DNA of 64,000 nt from Methylophilus sp. (GTDB lineage: Bacteria > Pseudomonadota > Gammaproteobacteria > Burkholderiales > Methylophilaceae), in contig NZ_SSGF01000023.1 in the NCBI RefSeq assembly GCF_008015755.1, forward strand, positions 30,686-94,685, read 5' to 3'. Of this stretch, positions 9,142-18,319 are shown piece after piece. The notes under the pieces were generated by a model. That model saw only the letters and a list, made by a program, of their open reading frames with translations. It was not told the origin of the DNA and made no database searches. How positions within the stretch are numbered: the first letter of the stretch is position 1; each line of letters starts with the position of its first letter. A program made the position numbers and the translations under genes.

Positions 9142-10659
9142 ATGGCGAATCATCACTTTATTGTCCTGATTGATCAATTGCGCTGGCGTGTTGTACAGAT
9201 GCGTGGGCAGGCCTTTTTGGCGATGCGTACCTTTGAGGTCGATGATGGCAGTCGCGCCGAGTTGTTGCGCTGGTGGCAAGCATTTCCACAAGCAACGGTG
9301 AGCTTTCTCACCAATCATGCTGATGAGCACTATCACGTTGAAGGGTTGCCGCATGTGCGCGGCGCGACCGGGCGTCAATTGCTCATGCGCAAGCTGGCTG
9401 CCTGGCCTTTGTCGCAAGGCATGCACGCGGTTTGCCGCTTGGATACTGTACAAACGCTGCGTCGGGAGAGCCGCTTTTTGTTTGTGGCATGCTTGTATCC
9501 GCCGTTGGCGGACTGGCTGCCCACCTTGCAGGCAGCCGCTATTCGCGTGCAGGGGGTCTACACGCACGCATTGAGCCTGGCTTGCTGGTTGCCACCACCA
9601 CAGCAAAATGTCACGCATTGTCTTTGTATTGAGTACACGCAGCAGCAGGTGCGTCTGAGTTATTTGCAACAACAGCGCCTGTTTTTTAGTCGCCTGATTT
9701 TGCTGCCGCCAGACCTGTTCTCTACTTCCGAGGCTTGTGCTGCCCGCATTCTGCATGAGGTTGGCCAGATACGTATGACGCTGCTGCATCAGCAATGGCT
9801 ACAGCAGGCCGATGTGTTGCACATTGCGTGGTTAGGCCTGGTGCCAATGGAGGCTTCGTGGATAAAGCCGCAGTTGCCAGCGGGCTGTGCATGGACCGAT
9901 TTGTCGGATGCGGTGTTGGCACGTCAACTCGGGTACCGCGCCATGCCAGATGGGCTGAGTGTCATGGACTGGGCGGCGTTGCAGGTTGTTTTAAAGGGCA
10001 GCTTACCTAATCTGGCGCCTGAGTATGCGTTATTGGCGGGCAGCATCGTACGCGTCAGGCGTCGCCTGCATTGGGCGGGGATGGTCATGGCCGCTATGAT
10101 GATCGTTGCTGGCGGGGTTGCGATACGAGCCACACAATTTGCAGAGGCGCGCATGCAGCAGGTGCGTTATCAACTCAGTGCTTTACCCGCGGCGCCAACC
10201 AGTAGTGTGAGCGAGGCGCAGTTGCCGCAAATGCGCGCATTCACGCAGGCGATGCAAAGTTTGCAATCTTCTGTCCAGTCACCGGGGCCAGCATTAGCGA
10301 TGATGCAACAGGCCTTGGCGGGCGTCGTCCACTGGCGTGTCGCCAGCCTTGAATGGGCCGTGGCGGACCAGCCGTTGGCACCAGCGCTGTCGAAACCTGC
10401 ATTTGATTGGCAAGAAACGCTGACGATCACCTGGAATAAGGTCGAGCAAAGTGGAGCAGCTTCGGAGGAGTGGCAGCAGTTGTTGCGTCGCTTGCGTGAA
10501 TTGCCCGTCGTTGAGAAAGTTGATGTGTTGACGCCAATGGCCTCTACTGATGCTTCTCAGCGGCAGGGAGGCACTGGTCCGGCACTGTGGCCAGATCAGC
10601 CACCGGTACTTAAGGTGTATTTGCGACATGACCGGCCTGGGGCGGCTAATGAAAGCTAG
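9142..10659 (+). CDS. Pilus assembly platform protein, MshI/PilM-PilN-like (divergent)
   Basis: The 505-residue protein has a long soluble N-terminal part (about 1-305), one membrane segment near residues 312-332 (MVMAAMMIVAGGVAIRAT) and a roughly 170-residue C-terminal part. This is the layout expected if a PilM-like actin-fold cytoplasmic domain (MshI) were joined to a PilN-like membrane protein, as in GspL. The N-terminal region begins like a beta strand plus turn of an actin fold (FIVLIDQLRWRVVQM), but I see no clean phosphate-binding motif, so the assignment rests on topology and on its place between MshG and a PilO-like protein. High-GC shadow ORFs on the opposite strand (for instance 9136-9795) are not genes. 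It overlaps the next start. Confidence 0.6.
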   Translation: MANHHFIVLIDQLRWRVVQMRGQAFLAMRTFEVDDGSRAELLRWWQAFPQATVSFLTNHADEHYHVEGLPHVRGATGRQLLMRKLAAWPLSQGMHAVCRLDTVQTLRRESRFLFVACLYPPLADWLPTLQAAAIRVQGVYTHALSLACWLPPPQQNVTHCLCIEYTQQQVRLSYLQQQRLFFSRLILLPPDLFSTSEACAARILHEVGQIRMTLLHQQWLQQADVLHIAWLGLVPMEASWIKPQLPAGCAWTDLSDAVLARQLGYRAMPDGLSVMDWAALQVVLKGSLPNLAPEYALLAGSIVRVRRRLHWAGMVMAAMMIVAGGVAIRATQFAEARMQQVRYQLSALPAAPTSSVSEAQLPQMRAFTQAMQSLQSSVQSPGPALAMMQQALAGVVHWRVASLEWAVADQPLAPALSKPAFDWQETLTITWNKVEQSGAASEEWQQLLRRLRELPVVEKVDVLTPMASTDASQRQGGTGPALWPDQPPVLKVYLRHDRPGAANES

Positions 10660-11269
10660 CAATTACTGGCCCACATTACGTGTGTCTGCGATCGGTTGGA
10701 TAGTCGCGCTATGTCTGCTGGCCGGTGCGTTGGGCATCGTTTTACAGCGTCAATCGGTGATTGAAGAACACTGGCGGCAGGCAAAAAAGCAATTACAACA
10801 ACGCCAGCAACAACTGACACAGCAGGCCAGTGATCAGCCTGAAATTGCGTTTTTTCTCGCGCATCGTTCAAAATGGCAGGCGCTAGGAGTGATGCAGGCG
10901 CCTGATTTTGATCGGTGGGATGCTGCCTTGGTCGCCATGCAGCAGCAATTTGCGTTGCCGCATGTCAGTTACCAGATGCAGCCGTCGCTGACATGTGCTG
11001 CGTCGACCTGTCAGCAGCAATGGCCAACGGCTCAGCCGCCAGCCTTTAATATCAGCGTGACTCCCATACAACTCACATGGTCAGTGGCACATGAGTCCGA
11101 TGTGATGGGCTGGTTACAGAAACTTCAGCGCGCAGATGTTGGTTTATTGCTGCTGCGTCGTTGCCACTGGAGATTGGCAGCAGGCGCCGATCTAATTGCT
11201 GCGCAATGTGACCTTGACCTTTTTAATTTCCCTCATGTGTTACCCGTTGAACTGATGGGGGCGCCATGA
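10649..11269 (+). CDS. PilO/GspM-like assembly platform protein (MshJ/K position)
   Basis: This is a single-pass membrane protein with a short N-terminus, a hydrophobic helix at about residues 12-32 (VSAIGWIVALCLLAGALG), a Gln-rich coiled coil directly after it (QRQ...KKQLQQRQQQLTQQ) and a small periplasmic domain containing two Cys (CAASTC, possibly a disulfide). That is the usual plan of PilO/GspM/MshJ proteins, which bridge platform and secretin. I prefer the ATG at 10649, which overlaps the upstream gene by eleven bases and has a G-rich site before it. The open frame extends back to 10550, but that region lies wholly within the upstream coding sequence. Confidence 0.6.
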   Translation: MKASNYWPTLRVSAIGWIVALCLLAGALGIVLQRQSVIEEHWRQAKKQLQQRQQQLTQQASDQPEIAFFLAHRSKWQALGVMQAPDFDRWDAALVAMQQQFALPHVSYQMQPSLTCAASTCQQQWPTAQPPAFNISVTPIQLTWSVAHESDVMGWLQKLQRADVGLLLLRRCHWRLAAGADLIAAQCDLDLFNFPHVLPVELMGAP

Positions 11270-12462
11270 ACTCTGTCCGAGCAATGCAAAAGATGCAAAC
11301 CGGTATCGCCATCTGGGTGGTGTTGCTATTGTTATCTGGGATGGGCGGCTGGACCTTATATCTGGCGCAAAGTACTTATCCTGCCCGGCAGCGTGCGATG
11401 CAAAAAACCATCGTCTCGCTGGCAGCGGCGCAACAGGCCTTGCTGGCTTATGCGCTGCAGCCATTAGGCACGACTCCGTGTGAATTGAATTGTCCGCGCC
11501 CCGGTGATTTGCCTTGCCCAGACCGCAATAATGATGGCATTGCAGAAACCTCATGTAGCAATACCTCGCGCTTGGGGCGGCTGCCCTGGAAAACCCTGGG
11601 TGTCGGCGATCTACGCGACGGCAGCGGTGAGCGATTGTGGTACGCAGTCTCCGAGCGTTATAAAAACAATCCGCGCCTGCGCCCTCTGAACCTGGATACG
11701 CCGGGTACCTGGAGTGTGATTTCGTCAGAGGGAGTGGTGTGGGATGCGACGCAAGGCAATGGCGTGGTGGCGGTGTTGGTGGCACCCATGCAGCCACTGG
11801 TGCGTGAGGATGGCTGGTTGCAGCAACGCGAAGACGCCACGACCGAGATTGCCAAGCATTACCTGGATATCAATCGCGCGGCTGATCATGCCAATGCGCA
11901 AGAAAACGCAGCGCAGGGCTTTGTCCGCGCGCCATCCACCACACATTTTAATGATGTGGTCTGGCCCATCACCGCTAGCCAAATGCACCAAGCCATGCAA
12001 AAACAGGTGCTGGCAGAGGTCAAGCGCAGCCTGCGCTGTGTTGCATCGCCATGTCCTGTCTACCCCATGCCAGCAGCGGTCGAAGACAGTAGTTGTTTGG
12101 GTAGCCAGCCCTTGGGGGTCGGTCAATGTCTTTCTGCTGCCAGCAGTATCGGTCGCCTGCCGCTGGATGCAAATGCACACTGGCCTTGGGCAGTACAACA
12201 TGTGCTGGATGGCAATCCACAGCATCACTGGTTTCAGCAGAATGCGTGGCGAGAGCAGGTGTTTTACCTGCCAGGTCAGACACAAGCCAGCATCCTCCTC
12301 AGCGGAGAACGCTTGCCGGGCCAAGTCCGCGATGGCGCGATGGACAAGCTGCATCTGAATGCCTACCTTGAAGCCGCCACCTTGCAGTGGTTGCATGTGC
12401 AAGACACGACAGCATTAGATTTATCGAGTAACGACATCCAGGATAAGGCGACGCGGCCATGA
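11266..12462 (+). CDS. Secreted or membrane-anchored protein with pseudopilin-like PCP/Cys module
   Basis: A function is not known to me. The 398-residue protein begins with a hydrophobic helix at about residues 13-33 (IAIWVVLLLLSGMGGWTLYL) but lacks the G/FxxxE prepilin cleavage motif. It then carries AAQQALLAYAL, a Cys-rich stretch (TTPCELNCPRPGDLPCPD), a further Cys and GRLPWKTLGVGDLRDGSG. A similar arrangement (AAQQALIGHAI, LPCPD, C, GVLPWLQLG, DAWG) occurs in the next gene, so the two share an extracellular module. A second Cys-containing stretch with IGRLPLDAN follows at about residues 275-300. Paired cysteines suggest disulfides outside the inner membrane. It sits in the pilus operon with ATGA overlaps on both sides and is probably a minor pilus component or tip protein. 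Confidence 0.6.
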   Translation: MNSVRAMQKMQTGIAIWVVLLLLSGMGGWTLYLAQSTYPARQRAMQKTIVSLAAAQQALLAYALQPLGTTPCELNCPRPGDLPCPDRNNDGIAETSCSNTSRLGRLPWKTLGVGDLRDGSGERLWYAVSERYKNNPRLRPLNLDTPGTWSVISSEGVVWDATQGNGVVAVLVAPMQPLVREDGWLQQREDATTEIAKHYLDINRAADHANAQENAAQGFVRAPSTTHFNDVVWPITASQMHQAMQKQVLAEVKRSLRCVASPCPVYPMPAAVEDSSCLGSQPLGVGQCLSAASSIGRLPLDANAHWPWAVQHVLDGNPQHHWFQQNAWREQVFYLPGQTQASILLSGERLPGQVRDGAMDKLHLNAYLEAATLQWLHVQDTTALDLSSNDIQDKATRP

Positions 12463-13187
12463 GCTTGACGCGGGGTAATCGCCAGAGGTGTTTGAGGCCC
12501 GCAATGTCTGGATTCAGCTTGCTGGAGATGGCGCTGGCATTGGTGATTTTGAGTTTAATGATGGGCTGGTTGATGACGCCATTGCGGGTGCAACATGGCT
12601 TGCAGAAATACCAGCAAACTGAACAACGGCTGGTTGCGGCCCAGCAGGCGTTGATCGGCCACGCCATTATCTATCATTATTTGCCATGCCCGGATACTGA
12701 CCAACCGCCAGATGGCTGGGAAAATGTATCAGCAAATCAAACTTGTGTTGACGTTGAGGGCGTGCTGCCGTGGCTGCAATTAGGCCTGGGGGCCACCGAT
12801 GCCTGGGGGCGGTTTTTTCGCTATCGTGCCGATAGTACTTTTACCCATCATACACAGTGGTTTTCCGTGTCTGCGGCAGAGACTGCCAGCAATATTCAAG
12901 TGGTGGGTGAGTTTGGACAATTGACCAGCGGCCCCAGCCGTCCGGCCGCGATAGTCCTTTCGCATGGCGAAAACGGGCTGGGTGGCATACAATCGGTGTC
13001 TGGCGGGCAAGCGCATGCGATGGCGGCACCGACGCACCCCGATGAGCAGGAAAATGCTGATGGCGACCTCACTTTTGTCGATAAAGCCCAGCAGCAGGCG
13101 GGTGGGGCCGTGTTTGATGACCGTGTGGTGATATTGTCGCCCAAAGTATTAATACAGCAAATGGTGCAGGCGCAGCGCCTGCCTTGA
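12459..13187 (+). CDS. Prepilin-like minor pseudopilin with PCP/Cys module
   Basis: The N-terminus has a type IV prepilin signature: a basic leader, then G followed by FSLLEMALALVILSLMM, with Glu at mature position 5 and a hydrophobic helix. Cleavage and N-methylation by a prepilin peptidase are expected between Gly18 and Phe19. The ectodomain (about 60-242) begins with AAQQALIGHAI and LPCPD and continues with a lone Cys, GVLPWLQLGLGATDAWG and Tyr/Phe-rich strands, matching the first part of the module in the preceding gene. Start choice is either 12459 (ATGA overlap) or ATG 12504, which would give a two-residue leader; I keep 12459. It is probably a minor pilin. No major pilin gene is visible in this operon. 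Confidence 0.75.
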   Translation: MSLTRGNRQRCLRPAMSGFSLLEMALALVILSLMMGWLMTPLRVQHGLQKYQQTEQRLVAAQQALIGHAIIYHYLPCPDTDQPPDGWENVSANQTCVDVEGVLPWLQLGLGATDAWGRFFRYRADSTFTHHTQWFSVSAAETASNIQVVGEFGQLTSGPSRPAAIVLSHGENGLGGIQSVSGGQAHAMAAPTHPDEQENADGDLTFVDKAQQQAGGAVFDDRVVILSPKVLIQQMVQAQRLP

Positions 13188-13204
13188 GTAAACGGATATG
13201 GTTC

Positions 13205-13957
13205 ATGCAAGACGATTTATTGTTACGTTATAGTCGGCACATCATGTTGCCGCAAGTGGAATACGCGGGCCAGGAAAAGCTCACGCAAAGCCATGCGCTG
13301 ATCATTGGCGCCGGTGGTTTGGGTGCGCCGGTGGCCATGTACCTCGCTGCCGCCGGTGTCGGCACTTTAACCATTTGCGACTTTGACCAGGTGGATTTAA
13401 CCAACCTGCAGCGCCAGATTATTCACACCACTGCGGCGGTGGGGCAAAACAAGGCCTTGTCTGCACAAGCGACGATTGCCAGCCTGAATCCTGAGGTCAA
13501 AGTGAATGTCGAGACAACCCGGCTGAACAAGGAAGCGCTTGCCGGACGTGTAGCCACTGCTGATGTGGTGATTGATTGCTCGGATAATTTTGCCACACGC
13601 TACTTAATCAACCAGCTTTGCTTTACCCACAAAACACCCTTGGTTTCGGGCGCAGCCATTGGTTTTGAGGGTCAATTAAGTGTGTTTGATTTTCGTCATG
13701 ACGACAGCCCGTGTTATCACTGCTTGTACCCCGATGTGGGCGATGACCAGGCTTTGCGTTGTGCCGATAATGGCGTATTTGCACCGCTGGTTGGCATGAT
13801 AGGCACCGCACAAGCGGCTGAAGCATTGAAACTGTTGCTGAATATTGGCCATACCATGCAAGGCCGATTGTTATTGCTGGATGCTTTGAGTGCCGAGTGG
13901 CGCACCATCCGCTTGAAAAAAGACCCGTCGTGCTTAGTGTGTGGGGCGCGTGTTTAA
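13205..13957 (+). CDS. moeB: MoeB/ThiF-family adenylyltransferase
   Basis: The enzyme adenylates the C-terminal Gly of a ubiquitin-like sulfur carrier (MoaD or ThiS) for molybdopterin or thiamine synthesis. It has the ATP-binding GAGGLGAP (about residues 37-44), DFDxVDLTNLQRQ, the catalytic region VDCSDNFATRYLIN-like (here VIDCSDNFATRYLIN), and four zinc Cys in two CxxC pairs (CYHC and CLVC) near the C-terminus. MoeB, ThiF and HesA cannot be separated from sequence alone; the absence of a C-terminal rhodanese domain and the 250-residue length fit MoeB. The start is ATG 13205 (MQDDLLLRYSRHIMLPQ, the usual family N-terminus) rather than the upstream TTG. It follows the pilus operon by 17 bases and overlaps the next, convergent gene by four bases. 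Confidence 0.88.
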   Translation: MQDDLLLRYSRHIMLPQVEYAGQEKLTQSHALIIGAGGLGAPVAMYLAAAGVGTLTICDFDQVDLTNLQRQIIHTTAAVGQNKALSAQATIASLNPEVKVNVETTRLNKEALAGRVATADVVIDCSDNFATRYLINQLCFTHKTPLVSGAAIGFEGQLSVFDFRHDDSPCYHCLYPDVGDDQALRCADNGVFAPLVGMIGTAQAAEALKLLLNIGHTMQGRLLLLDALSAEWRTIRLKKDPSCLVCGARV

Positions 13958-14151
13958 GTCTTTGCGTTGAGAGCATTCACCAGTTCGGTAATCTCCCATT
14001 CGCAGCCGCCACATCCGCTTAGTGCGCCTGAGTAACGCGAAATACCATCCAGATCTTTGCCTTGGGCGACCAGCTCAATAATCAAGCCTCGTGTTGTGCC
14101 ACTGCAACTGCATAAGACTTCTTTCGGGTTTTCTTCTTCCATGTCAGACAT
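13954..14151 (-). CDS. BFD-like [2Fe-2S]-binding domain protein
   Basis: This small protein of 65 residues carries a single BFD-type domain: LCSCSGTTRG and, about 30 residues later, SGCGGCEWE, so the spacing is CxC-x(n)-CxxC, typical of bacterioferritin-associated ferredoxin. In other bacteria Bfd reduces bacterioferritin to release iron; similar domains also occur in nitrite reductase and NifU. I set the start at the ATG at 14149-14151 (MSDMEEENPK), preceded by AGAGG eleven bases upstream. The much longer open frame to 14484 overlaps the divergent gene and lacks any conserved sequence. Its stop overlaps moeB tail to tail. No bacterioferritin gene is in the window. Confidence 0.75.
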   Translation of the reverse strand: MSDMEEENPKEVLCSCSGTTRGLIIELVAQGKDLDGISRYSGALSGCGGCEWEITELVNALNAKT

Positions 14152-14284
14152 CTGTAGATTATCCTCTAAAACCAAGGCCGTATGATAGCGGCGGCTTTTT
14201 TTGTCAGACAGATAATTTGTGCAACGGTTGCTGTCAATCTGAAAGCCCGTTAGCATCTGGTTAAACTGTTCAAAGGGGTGGGGC

Positions 14285-15316
14285 ATGAATAAAGGGGTGC
14301 GTTTATCTGAAAAATGGTTTAACCGTGCCTTGTGGGCGGTGGCCTTTATTTTTGCCTGGTTTTTAACTGGGTTGGGTAACAGTATTATCGGCGACCTGCC
14401 GCGCGTAGAGCCGCAATACACCACTGAGCATTTCGTGAATCGCCTCGCGATAGAGCCCTTGCGCACGGCGCTGAAAGACATCACTCCTCAGCAACAACGG
14501 TTGGCTGATCAACTGGAGCAGGCCAGTTTGCAACTCACCATCCGGCAAAAAGACTATCAGGCTGCCCGCAGTACTTTCGATCACTGGGTGGCCACGCGTG
14601 ATGTGACGCAATTATCAACCCAGGATGATGAGCTGCTTAAGCGCACGCAACAACTCGATGCGCTGAAAGTGCATGAGCGGGCCGCTGAGAAATCAATAGA
14701 GCATATTCAGCAGCAGCAAACCAACCTGTCTCAACATGAGGCGCAATTACAATCGCAGATCGCTGCCATGGAAGACGTGGCCCGTAAAAAATTCGACGAG
14801 GCAAACCAACATCAGGCGACGCGGGTGTTTTTATATCGGCTATTACTGACCCTGCCTTTGCTAGGGATTGCCGCTTGGTTGTTTGTCAAACAGCGAAAAT
14901 CGCAATATTGGCCTTTTGTGTGGGGCTTTATTATCTTTGCTTTGATGGCATTCTTCGTCGAATTGGTGCCGTATTTGCCAGATTATGGCGGCTATGTGCG
15001 CTATCTGGTGGGTATCTTGCTCACGGTGGTTGGCGGTAAATATGCCATTGCTGCATTGCAGCGTTATCTGGCGCAGCAGCAGTTGGCCGAGTCGCAACCT
15101 GAATTTCAGCGGCGTGAAGAGCTGGGGTATGACATCGCCCTAGAGCGCTTAGCTAAGGGGATTTGCCCAGGCTGTGAGCGGCAGGTAGACCTCAAAAATG
15201 AACACAATGATTTTTGCATGCACTGCGGCATTTGTTTGCACAACTATTGCACTGGCTGCCATGCCAGAAAAAACGCGTTTGCCAAGTTTTGCCACAAATG
15301 TGGCACCGTCGCCTGA
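14285..15316 (+). CDS. Membrane protein with coiled coil and C-terminal zinc ribbon
   Basis: I do not recognise the family by function. The 343-residue protein has a membrane helix at about residues 17-36, a long predicted coiled coil rich in Gln and Glu at about 70-180, three closely spaced hydrophobic segments at about 183-245, and a C-terminal Cys-rich part with four zinc-knuckle-like pairs (CPGC, CMHCGIC, CTGC, CHKCG). Two zinc-ribbon modules would fit these eight or nine Cys. The coiled coil between helices should lie on one side of the membrane and the zinc ribbon in the cytoplasm. It is divergent from the BFD-like gene and converges with valS. Confidence 0.7.
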   Translation: MNKGVRLSEKWFNRALWAVAFIFAWFLTGLGNSIIGDLPRVEPQYTTEHFVNRLAIEPLRTALKDITPQQQRLADQLEQASLQLTIRQKDYQAARSTFDHWVATRDVTQLSTQDDELLKRTQQLDALKVHERAAEKSIEHIQQQQTNLSQHEAQLQSQIAAMEDVARKKFDEANQHQATRVFLYRLLLTLPLLGIAAWLFVKQRKSQYWPFVWGFIIFALMAFFVELVPYLPDYGGYVRYLVGILLTVVGGKYAIAALQRYLAQQQLAESQPEFQRREELGYDIALERLAKGICPGCERQVDLKNEHNDFCMHCGICLHNYCTGCHARKNAFAKFCHKCGTVA

Positions 15317-15359
15317 TCACAGGCGCGATACCACATTGCGGTAGGTTCAGCCTAAGCGC

Positions 15360-18257
15360 TTAGCTGAGCTTATTTAATTGCGTTTGCAGTTTGTCTAAAT
15401 TGGCGCTGAACTCGGCCAAACGTGCTTTTTCTTGCTCCACCACGGCGGCTGGGGCGCGTGCGACAAAACTTTCGTTGCCCAATTTGCTGTTGGCTTTGGT
15501 AATCTCGCCTTGCAGGCGTGCGATTTCCTTGCCTAAGCGCTCTTTTTCGGCGGCGACGTCAATCTCCACTTTAAGCATCAGCTTAAAGTCAGCCGCCAGC
15601 ATCACTGGTGCATCCGCTTCTGGGAGCTCAGCCACAATGTCGACGTTCTCCAGCTTGGCCAGTGACTTGAGGTAAGGCGCAAACGCTGCCAGTTGCTCAG
15701 CGTCACCCGCGGCAATCAATGGCACTTTGGACGCAGGTGAAATGCTCATCTCACCACGCAAGCTACGGCAAGCCTCTACTGCTGTTTTCAGCGTAGCCAC
15801 CCACGCTTCAGCCTGGTCATCAATTTTTTCCAGGTCCGCTTTGGGATAAGCTTGCAACATAATGCTCTCAGTGCCGCGTGACTTGTCTTTGAGGTCGGTC
15901 ATCGGCGCCACGGTTTGCCAGATTTCTTCGGTAATAAACGGAATAATCGGGTGCGCTAATCTTAAGATGGTTTCCAGCACGCGCAACAAGGTGCGACGGG
16001 TAGCGCGCTGCTCAGCATCGCTGCCATTCTGGATTTGTACTTTGGCGATTTCCAGATACCAGTCGCAGTATTGATCCCAGACAAACTCGTAAATGGCTTT
16101 GGCGGCCAGGTCAAATCGATAGTCGTTAAACGCGCGCTCCACGTCGGCTTCGGTGCGTTGCAACAGCGACACTATCCATCTATCAGCCTGGCTAAATTGA
16201 CGGCCACCCCCTTCGCAGCTTTCGGCACCAAAACCGTTGTCTTGGCCTTCGGTATTCATCAGCACAAAACGGGTGGCGTTCCATAGCTTGTTGCAGAAGT
16301 TACGGTAGCCTTCGCAGCGTTGCAGGTCAAATTTGATGTCGCGGCCGGGTGAGGCCAGGCTGGCAAAGGTAAAGCGCAGGGCGTCTGTGCCATACGCGGC
16401 GATGCCTTCGGGGAATTCTTTGCGCGTGCGCTTCTCGATTTTCTCGGCATCTTTCGGGTTCATCAAGCCAGTCGTGCGTTTTTTCAGCAACGACTCGAGG
16501 TCAATGCCGTCGATCAAATCAATCGGGTCCAGTACATTGCCTTTGGACTTCGACATCTTTTGGCCTTCGGCGTCGCGGATCAACCCATGTACATACACAT
16601 GCTTGAACGGAATCTTGCCGGTGATGTGCTTGGTCATCATGACCATGCGTGCTACCCAGAAGAAAATAATATCGAAACCGGTAACCAGCACTGATGATGG
16701 CAGGTATTGCTGCAAAGCCTGGTTTTGCGCATCAATCGCGTCATCCCCTGTCCAGTCCAGGGTGGAGAACGGCCATAGTGCTGACGAGTACCAAGTATCC
16801 AGCACATCTGCGTCGCGTTTCAGCACGCCGGTGTAGCCGTCTTTAGCTGCCAAAGCTTGTGCTGCACCCTCATCGTGCGCCACGTAGACTTTACCGTCAT
16901 CGCTATACCAAGCCGGGATTTGGTGGCCCCACCATAACTGGCGGGAGATACACCAGTCCTGAATATTATTCAGCCACTGGTTGTAAGTATTCACCCAGTT
17001 TTCTGGGTAGAACTTGATGTCACCGTTGGCCACCACTTCGAGTGCTTTTTCGGTGATGCTCTTGCCGTCGTCGCCCGCTTTACTCATGGCGACAAACCAC
17101 TGGTCGGTGAGCATGGGCTCAATTACCACATTGGTGCGGTCGCCACGAGGCACTTTCAATTTGTGTTTTTCTACTTTCACCAGGAAGCCACCGGCCTCGA
17201 GGTCGGCTACAACTTGTTTGCGCGCAGCAAAGCGCTCCAGCCCTACCAGGTTAGCTGGTAGGGGGATCGCGGCTTTGGCACTGCCGTCAGCGGCGTAGAC
17301 TTCAGCACTTGCAGGCACAAAACCTTGCAGGTTGAGGATGATGGTTTTGTCCAGACCATGGCGTTGGCCGACCATATTGTCGTTAAAGTCGTGGGCCGGG
17401 GTGACTTTCACCACGCCAGTACCAAATTCTTTGTCCACGTAATCATCGGCAATCACCGGGATTTCACGGTTGCACAAAGGCAGTGCCACAGTTTTGCCAA
17501 TCAGGTGCGCATAGCGTTCATCTTCAGGGTGCACCATCACGGCGACGTCACCGAGCATGGTTTCCGGGCGTGTCGTGGCTACGGTCAATGCGCCAGTGCC
17601 ATCTGCCAGTGGATAGTTGATATGCCACATAGAGCCATCTTCTTCCTCTTGCACCACTTCGAGGTCGGACACGGCAGTACCCAGTTTCACATCCCAGTTA
17701 ACTAATCTTTTTCCTCTGTAGATCAGGCCTTCGTTATAGAGGCGCACAAAGGTTTCAGTCACTACTTTATTAAGCCCAGCATCCATGGTGAAGCGTTCAC
17801 GCTGCCAGTCGGGTGAGGTGCCCAGGCGGCGCATTTGCTGGGTGATAGTGCCGCCGGAATATTCTTTCCACTCCCAGACTTTTTCCAGAAACTTTTCGCG
17901 GCCAAGGTCATGGCGACTGACGCCTTGTGCATCGAGCTGGCGCTCGACCACAATTTGCGTGGCAATGCCTGCGTGGTCGGTGCCTGGTTGCCATAAGGTG
18001 TTGTCGCCACGCATGCGGTGGTAGCGGGTCAAGGCGTCCATAATGGTCTGGTTGAACCCATGGCCCATGTGCAGGGTGCCGGTGACGTTGGGTGGCGGCA
18101 GCAAAATGCAAAAGTTGTCTTGCACTTGCGGGTTCATGCCAGCGGCATAAAAGCCTTTGCTTTCCCAAAAGTCATACCATTGGCTTTCGATGGTTTTTGG
18201 GTCAAAAGATTTTGCGAGTTCGCGGGTGGTATTGGCGTTTGCGTTAGAAGTATTCAT
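15360..18257 (-). CDS. valS: Valyl-tRNA synthetase
   Basis: This class I aminoacyl-tRNA synthetase charges tRNA-Val and edits mischarged threonine. The 965-residue protein (E. coli 951) has [14 protein letters not shown] with the HIGH-type HMGH at about residues 63-66, a CP1 editing domain (about 190-390, with [10 protein letters not shown]), KMSKSKGN (Lys567, Met568), a DALRFTFAS segment, the anticodon-binding domain, and a C-terminal coiled coil of about 70 residues that is usual for ValRS. The gene is complete and on its own strand between convergent and co-directional neighbours; the photolyase-like gene lies 62 bases upstream. Confidence 0.98.
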   Translation of the reverse strand: MNTSNANANTTRELAKSFDPKTIESQWYDFWESKGFYAAGMNPQVQDNFCILLPPPNVTGTLHMGHGFNQTIMDALTRYHRMRGDNTLWQPGTDHAGIATQIVVERQLDAQGVSRHDLGREKFLEKVWEWKEYSGGTITQQMRRLGTSPDWQRERFTMDAGLNKVVTETFVRLYNEGLIYRGKRLVNWDVKLGTAVSDLEVVQEEEDGSMWHINYPLADGTGALTVATTRPETMLGDVAVMVHPEDERYAHLIGKTVALPLCNREIPVIADDYVDKEFGTGVVKVTPAHDFNDNMVGQRHGLDKTIILNLQGFVPASAEVYAADGSAKAAIPLPANLVGLERFAARKQVVADLEAGGFLVKVEKHKLKVPRGDRTNVVIEPMLTDQWFVAMSKAGDDGKSITEKALEVVANGDIKFYPENWVNTYNQWLNNIQDWCISRQLWWGHQIPAWYSDDGKVYVAHDEGAAQALAAKDGYTGVLKRDADVLDTWYSSALWPFSTLDWTGDDAIDAQNQALQQYLPSSVLVTGFDIIFFWVARMVMMTKHITGKIPFKHVYVHGLIRDAEGQKMSKSKGNVLDPIDLIDGIDLESLLKKRTTGLMNPKDAEKIEKRTRKEFPEGIAAYGTDALRFTFASLASPGRDIKFDLQRCEGYRNFCNKLWNATRFVLMNTEGQDNGFGAESCEGGGRQFSQADRWIVSLLQRTEADVERAFNDYRFDLAAKAIYEFVWDQYCDWYLEIAKVQIQNGSDAEQRATRRTLLRVLETILRLAHPIIPFITEEIWQTVAPMTDLKDKSRGTESIMLQAYPKADLEKIDDQAEAWVATLKTAVEACRSLRGEMSISPASKVPLIAAGDAEQLAAFAPYLKSLAKLENVDIVAELPEADAPVMLAADFKLMLKVEIDVAAEKERLGKEIARLQGEITKANSKLGNESFVARAPAAVVEQEKARLAEFSANLDKLQTQLNKLS

Positions 18258-18319
18258 GCGCGGGATTTTACCACAGGCGCACAGGTACGCAGCGCCGGGT
18301 GGGCGCTAGTTTGCGTAAA

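Noticed and set aside
9136..9795. Long minus-strand ORF (219 residues) inside the MshI-like gene
   Set aside because: Shadow frame of a gene that fits the operon by overlap and direction; the translation is rich in Gln/Arg/His without motif or ribosome site.
11240..12402. Minus-strand ORFs of 185 and 225 residues in the pilus operon
   Set aside because: Both lie opposite the PCP/Cys-module gene, which has the stronger coding signs (signal anchor, motif shared with its neighbour, ATGA overlaps).
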